DNA from: Fusicatenibacter saccharivorans
GTDB taxonomy: Bacteria > Bacillota > Clostridia > Lachnospirales > Lachnospiraceae
Reading direction: 5' to 3'
NCBI RefSeq assembly: GCF_015557635.1
Contig: NZ_JADNOP010000001.1
Span: 161,582 to 225,581 of the forward strand
Length of the DNA stretch: 64,000 nt
The notes under the pieces are model-generated. The model did no database searches. It saw nothing but the letters and a program-made list of their open reading frames with translations, and had not been told where the DNA came from. Below, piece by piece: positions 60,820 to 64,000 of this stretch; positions within the stretch are counted from its first letter, which is position 1, and each line of letters begins with the position of its first letter. A program made the translations under genes and the position numbers.

Positions 60820-61971
60820 TTATACACCAAAGATCGCCATGAAGGTACCGGCCGCTACTGCTGTACCGATAACACCGGCTACGTTCGGTCCCATCGCATG
60901 CATCAGCAGGAAGTTCGTCGGATCTGCCTCAGCGCCAACCTTCTGGGATACACGGGCTGCCATCGGAACCGCAGATACACCTGCAGAACCGATCAACGGG
61001 TTGATTCTTCCATGTGTTGCCTTGCACAGTATTTTTCCTAACAGGACACCGCCTGCGGTGCCGAATACGAATGCGATCAGACCCAGGGCAACGATCTTTA
61101 AGGTGCTGACATTTAAGAATGCCTCAGCACTTGTGGATGCACCAACGGAAGTACCAAGAAGGATAACTACGATGTACATCATGGCATTGGAAGCTGTCTC
61201 CTGGAGCTGTTTTACAACGCCGCACTCACGGAACAGGTTACCAAGCATCAGCATACCTACCAGCGGAGCGGTAGATGGAAGGATCATGCAGACAACGATG
61301 GTGATAACAATCGGGAACAGGATCTTCTCGAGTTTGGATACGGAACGAAGCTGCTCCATTTTGATTTTACGCTCTTTCTCTGTAGTCAGAAGCTTCATGA
61401 CCGGCGGCTGGATGATCGGCACCAGTGACATATAGGAATATGCTGCTACGGCAATCGGTCCCATCAGGTGCTGCTGTCCGAGCTTATTCAGAAGGAAGAT
61501 AGAAGTCGGGCCGTCGGCACCGCCGATGATGGAGATAGCTGCTGCCTCTCTTCCGTTGAATCCCATGAAAATAGCGAAGAAGTATGCCAGATAGATACCA
61601 AGCTGTGCTGCAGCTCCCATGATGAAGCTGATCGGGTTTGCAATCAGCGGACCGAAGTCTGTCATCGCACCTACACCCATGAAGATCAGGGATGGGAGGA
61701 TACTCCACTCGTCCAGAGTAAAGAAATAGTAGAACAGACCGCCCGCATGCTCAAGACCCTGTACGTCGGTATAAGGCTCAGCCATGATGTCCGGGTAAAT
61801 GTTTACAAGCAGCATACCGAATGCGATCGGTACAAGAAGCAACGGCTCAAATTCATGCTTAATCGCAAGATACAAAAAGAAGCAAGCCACTGCGATCATA
61901 ACGTAATTGCCCCAGTCCAGATTAAAAAACGCCGTCTGGTGAAGCAGGTTGTTTAAAGTTTCAGTAATCAT
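60820..61971 (-). CDS. Na+-translocating decarboxylase beta subunit (OadB/GcdB/MmdB)
   Basis: Membrane carboxybiotin decarboxylase that couples CO2 release to export of sodium ions. It has 383 residues and about nine helices. The family signatures LIFMGVGAMTDFGPLIANP (about 96-114) and IIGGADGPTSIFLLNKL (about 149-165, with the Asp essential in relatives) are intact, and GNLFRECGVVKQLQETASN is in the middle. It is shared by oxaloacetate, methylmalonyl-CoA and glutaconyl-CoA decarboxylases, so it does not fix the substrate. GGAGG precedes the start. Confidence 0.94.
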   Translation of the reverse strand: MITETLNNLLHQTAFFNLDWGNYVMIAVACFFLYLAIKHEFEPLLLVPIAFGMLLVNIYPDIMAEPYTDVQGLEHAGGLFYYFFTLDEWSILPSLIFMGVGAMTDFGPLIANPISFIMGAAAQLGIYLAYFFAIFMGFNGREAAAISIIGGADGPTSIFLLNKLGQQHLMGPIAVAAYSYMSLVPIIQPPVMKLLTTEKERKIKMEQLRSVSKLEKILFPIVITIVVCMILPSTAPLVGMLMLGNLFRECGVVKQLQETASNAMMYIVVILLGTSVGASTSAEAFLNVSTLKIVALGLIAFVFGTAGGVLLGKILCKATHGRINPLIGSAGVSAVPMAARVSQKVGAEADPTNFLLMHAMGPNVAGVIGTAVAAGTFMAIFGV

Positions 61972-62004
61972 TTTTTCACCTCCGGTTTTTTCTTACAACG
62001 GGCA

Positions 62005-62382
62005 TTAGTTCATGGTTGCAAGAACGTCACCGGATTCTACTGCATCGCCTACTGCTACATTGATGGTTGCTACTGTGCCATCCTGCGGTGCTACAACCGG
62101 GATTTCCATCTTCATGGCTTCCAGTACAAGAACCGTATCGCCTGCTTTTACAGCTGCGCCTACGTTTGCTTCGATTTTGCAGATTTTACCAGGTACAGAA
62201 GCAGTAACCTCTACGCTGCCTGCTGCGCCTGCCGGAGCTGCTGCTTTCGGTGCTTCCGGAGCTGCTTTTGGTGCCGGAGCTGCTTTTGCTGCGCTGACAA
62301 CTGGAGCTGCGCCTGCTGTGGTTCCTTCTTCTACAGTTACGTTATATACATTTCCGTTTACGGTAATGGTGTAGTTTTTCAT
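62005..62382 (-). CDS. Biotin carboxyl carrier protein of the decarboxylase complex
   Basis: Biotinylated carrier of 125 residues that shuttles carboxybiotin between carboxyltransferase and OadB. The N-terminal part (KNYTITVNGNVYNVTVEEG) and an Ala/Pro-rich flexible linker (about 25-55) precede the biotinyl domain. The domain has GKICKIEANVGAAVKAGDTV and the biotin-lysine site EAMKMEIPV at about 90-98. It corresponds to the 1.3S or gamma/delta subunit of decarboxylases and transcarboxylase. Confidence 0.94.
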   Translation of the reverse strand: MKNYTITVNGNVYNVTVEEGTTAGAAPVVSAAKAAPAPKAAPEAPKAAAPAGAAGSVEVTASVPGKICKIEANVGAAVKAGDTVLVLEAMKMEIPVVAPQDGTVATINVAVGDAVESGDVLATMN

Positions 62383-62396
62383 TGAAAATTTCCTCC

Positions 62397-63170
62397 TTAA
62401 GCTCTTTTGCCTTTTCTGCGGATCGGACGTGCAACATAAGCATCTCCGGATGCAGAAGCCATATCGTCTTCATACATGGCGATTGCAGCTGTAATAACAG
62501 CCTGCAGCTCCATATCGTCTGCTTCCGGTGCTGTCTCTTCAACAACCGGTGCTGCGACAGCCTTCGGTACTTCCTGTAAAGGTGCTGCCGGTGCTTTTTT
62601 CTTCTTCTTGTCTCCCAAAATGTAATCAAACGAAGAAATAACGAAAATCAGGAAAATCAGCATAACAAATACGGTACCGATTCCGATGATGGTGTTCATG
62701 CCGGCCTGGCCGATCAGAACGCCCTTTGACTCCTCAACGGTGATGGTGAGGTCGGTCGGAACTGGTGTTCCGGTGCTGATGTTCCAGAATACGCGGACAA
62801 TACCAGGATTTTTTTCAAATTCACCCGGAATTGTGCAGGTTACAAAATCTCCGTCTACTTCGAGAGTACCGTCTTCCAGGCTTTTTACCTCTCCGAGGTC
62901 AGCCTTTGCCTCTTCCCATGCCTCAGCTGCTCTTGCATAGAACTGCTGGTCGGAAGCTTCCATATTGACAAGATCGTCATCGCTGTAGGTCATCAGGCTC
63001 TGTCCTACCCACTGAACACTGGAGGAGAGCAGAGAATCTACCGTAGATGTCTCAACCGGTGAATAAGCCGGTGTAGATGCCGCATCCGCAAAAACAGGAG
63101 CTACGGTCACAACCATGGTGCAGGCTGCGGTAAGGACGAGACTTACTAATTTTTTCCAGTTCTTTCTCAT
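62397..63170 (-). CDS. OadG-family protein with exported N-terminal domain
   Basis: Small-subunit-like membrane protein that anchors the carboxyltransferase to the pump. It has 257 residues, much longer than the about 80-120 of classical OadG. It starts with a signal peptide (MRKNWKKLVSLVLTAACTMV, cleavage near AFADA-like VFADA). An extracytoplasmic domain of about 120 residues follows, then one transmembrane helix (TIIGIGTVFVMLIFLIFVIS, about 160-179) and a KKKKKAPAAP linker. The cytoplasmic tail (MELQAVITAAIAMYED, then a basic RPIRRKGKRA end) is typical of OadG tails. It lies between the acyl-CoA carboxyltransferase and the biotin carrier. Confidence 0.85.
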   Translation of the reverse strand: MRKNWKKLVSLVLTAACTMVVTVAPVFADAASTPAYSPVETSTVDSLLSSSVQWVGQSLMTYSDDDLVNMEASDQQFYARAAEAWEEAKADLGEVKSLEDGTLEVDGDFVTCTIPGEFEKNPGIVRVFWNISTGTPVPTDLTITVEESKGVLIGQAGMNTIIGIGTVFVMLIFLIFVISSFDYILGDKKKKKAPAAPLQEVPKAVAAPVVEETAPEADDMELQAVITAAIAMYEDDMASASGDAYVARPIRRKGKRA

Positions 63171-63185
63171 CGTATGCCACCTTCC

Positions 63186-64000
63186 TTAGACTGTTCCGTG
63201 TTTTCTGTCCGGTCTGTCTTCTCTCTTGGTATACAGCATCTCGAATGCGCCGATAACATATTTTCTGGTGTCTTCCGGCTCGATGATGGTGTCCACATAG
63301 CCTCTTCTGGCTGCGGAAGTTACATTGTTCTGAAGGGTTGCATATTCAGCTGCTTTCTCGTTGATGGTAGCAGCGTCAGATCCTTCGTACATGATCTTTG
63401 CTGCAGATTTTGCATCCATCATTCCGATTTCTGCGTTCGGCCATGCAAATACCATGTCTGCTCCGATGGATTTGCTGTTCATGACAACGTATGCGCTTCC
63501 GTATGCTTTGCCGACAACAACGTTTACTTTCGGAACGGTTGCGTTTGCGAAAGCTGCGGTCAGGGCTGCTGCGTTCTTAGCCATGGTTCTCTCAGAGCAT
63601 TTGGTTGCCTTGAATCCGGTTACGTTTGTGATGGTAAGTACCGGGATGCAGAAAGCATCGCAGAAGTTTACGAAATCTGCTGCTTTTTTGGCTCCTCTTG
63701 CGCTTAAGGTTCCATCCATTTTCTCTTTTACAGTTCCGTCCTCGCCGTAGATTTCAGAGCGGTTTGCAACTGCTCCTACGGTTGCTCCGTTTAACTGGAT
63801 GAATGCGGTTACAACATCTTTTCCGTAAGCGGCTTTGGTCTCAAAATAGATGCCGTTGTCGCTGAGCTGGGAAAGAAGGATTCCGGTATCGCCTGCGCAG
63901 TTTGCAAGGTCTGCACATGCACGGTTCAGATCATCCTCGCACTCGGTGTATGCTTCGTCCTCATTGTTTGCCGGAAGCATAGATACCAGGTTTCTGATCT
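63186..64000 (-). CDS. Acyl-CoA carboxyltransferase (MmdA / 12S-type), partial
   Basis: C-terminal part of a carboxyltransferase of the propionyl-CoA carboxylase beta family; about 270 residues are visible. The frame continues past the right edge (codons for IRNLVS precede the first visible Met at 63980), so about half the gene is missing. Visible motifs are LPANNEDEA, VTGFKATKC, the oxyanion region AYGSAYVVMNSKSIGADMVF and PNAEIGMMDAKSAAKI. The usual GY(I/V)D-IIEP ending is present (RGYVDTIIEPEDTRK). It is the first visible gene of the sodium-pump operon. Methylmalonyl-CoA is the likely substrate; glutaconyl-CoA or propionyl-CoA cannot be excluded. Confidence 0.9.
   Translation of the reverse strand, partial: IRNLVSMLPANNEDEAYTECEDDLNRACADLANCAGDTGILLSQLSDNGIYFETKAAYGKDVVTAFIQLNGATVGAVANRSEIYGEDGTVKEKMDGTLSARGAKKAADFVNFCDAFCIPVLTITNVTGFKATKCSERTMAKNAAALTAAFANATVPKVNVVVGKAYGSAYVVMNSKSIGADMVFAWPNAEIGMMDAKSAAKIMYEGSDAATINEKAAEYATLQNNVTSAARRGYVDTIIEPEDTRKYVIGAFEMLYTKREDRPDRKHGTV

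Noticed and set aside
1-64000. CRISPR arrays, tRNA or rRNA genes, prophage or restriction genes
   Set aside because: I saw no regularly spaced repeats, no tRNA-like cloverleaf or rRNA sequence and no phage or restriction gene products.

Overview
The window looks like chromosomal DNA of a spore-forming member of the Lachnospiraceae (Clostridia), probably a gut anaerobe. The genus cannot be fixed from sequence alone. The reasons are an ispH-ribosomal protein S1 fusion gene, an alpha/beta small acid-soluble spore protein, GerW/YtfJ and YlbJ, ZapA with a U32 peptidase, a DUF6465 protein, a biotin-dependent sodium-pump decarboxylase operon, strong AGGAGG ribosome binding sites and moderate GC. Almost all genes lie on the minus strand.

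Layout. Positions 1-1456 hold an edge-truncated IS1182-type element whose transposase has an in-frame amber codon. Next to it is a small flavodoxin-like ferredoxin gene (1541-2179). Positions 2268-8093 are a fructose uptake operon, fruK-fruA-ptsH-ptsI-DeoR regulator, with its own HPr and enzyme I and a nested palindromic element between ptsH and ptsI. Positions 8448-18488 carry an unknown membrane protein, a FeoA-FeoB iron transporter behind a Fur-like box, a RACo-like ASKHA protein, an HtrA protease, a Na/Pi-PhoU transporter and a purine permease. Positions 18586-22743 are a partial histidine operon (hisZ-G-D-B-I) with a clear promoter.

Positions 22851-30580 are a tight run of RNA-modification and housekeeping genes: small alarmone synthetase, RNA m5C methyltransferase, two pseudouridine synthases, YgiQ, LepB and RecU. 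Positions 30739-36511 hold PepD, YlbJ, a coiled-coil protein, CoaD, RsmD, MgsA, a spore protein and a histone-H1-like DUF6465 protein. Positions 36775-41338 are the conserved recG-fakA-Asp23 / rpmB neighbourhood. Positions 41339-41882 look empty but hold tandem hairpins, a candidate structured small RNA of about 149 nt with a near-consensus promoter, and a 48-residue membrane ORF.

Positions 41883-51717 contain GerW/DUF2953/NUDIX genes, a class B PBP with an FtsW-type flippase, a U32 peptidase, ZapA, and RuvAB. Positions 51890-59129 contain a YprB-like nuclease, a CmpB membrane protein, IspH-S1, Cmk, a BaiN-type flavoprotein and an RpiR regulator. Positions 59361-64000 are a Na+-translocating decarboxylase or transcarboxylase operon that runs off the right edge. 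It encodes both an acyl-CoA (12S-type) and a 2-oxoacid (5S-type) carboxyltransferase plus a biotin carrier, OadB and an OadG-like protein.

Most of the window is ordinary core genome. The features most worth a second look are the structured RNA at 41491-41639, the HPr with alanine in place of the regulatory serine 46, the palindromic insertion in the PTS operon, the palindrome inside the his promoter, and the hybrid carboxyltransferase operon.
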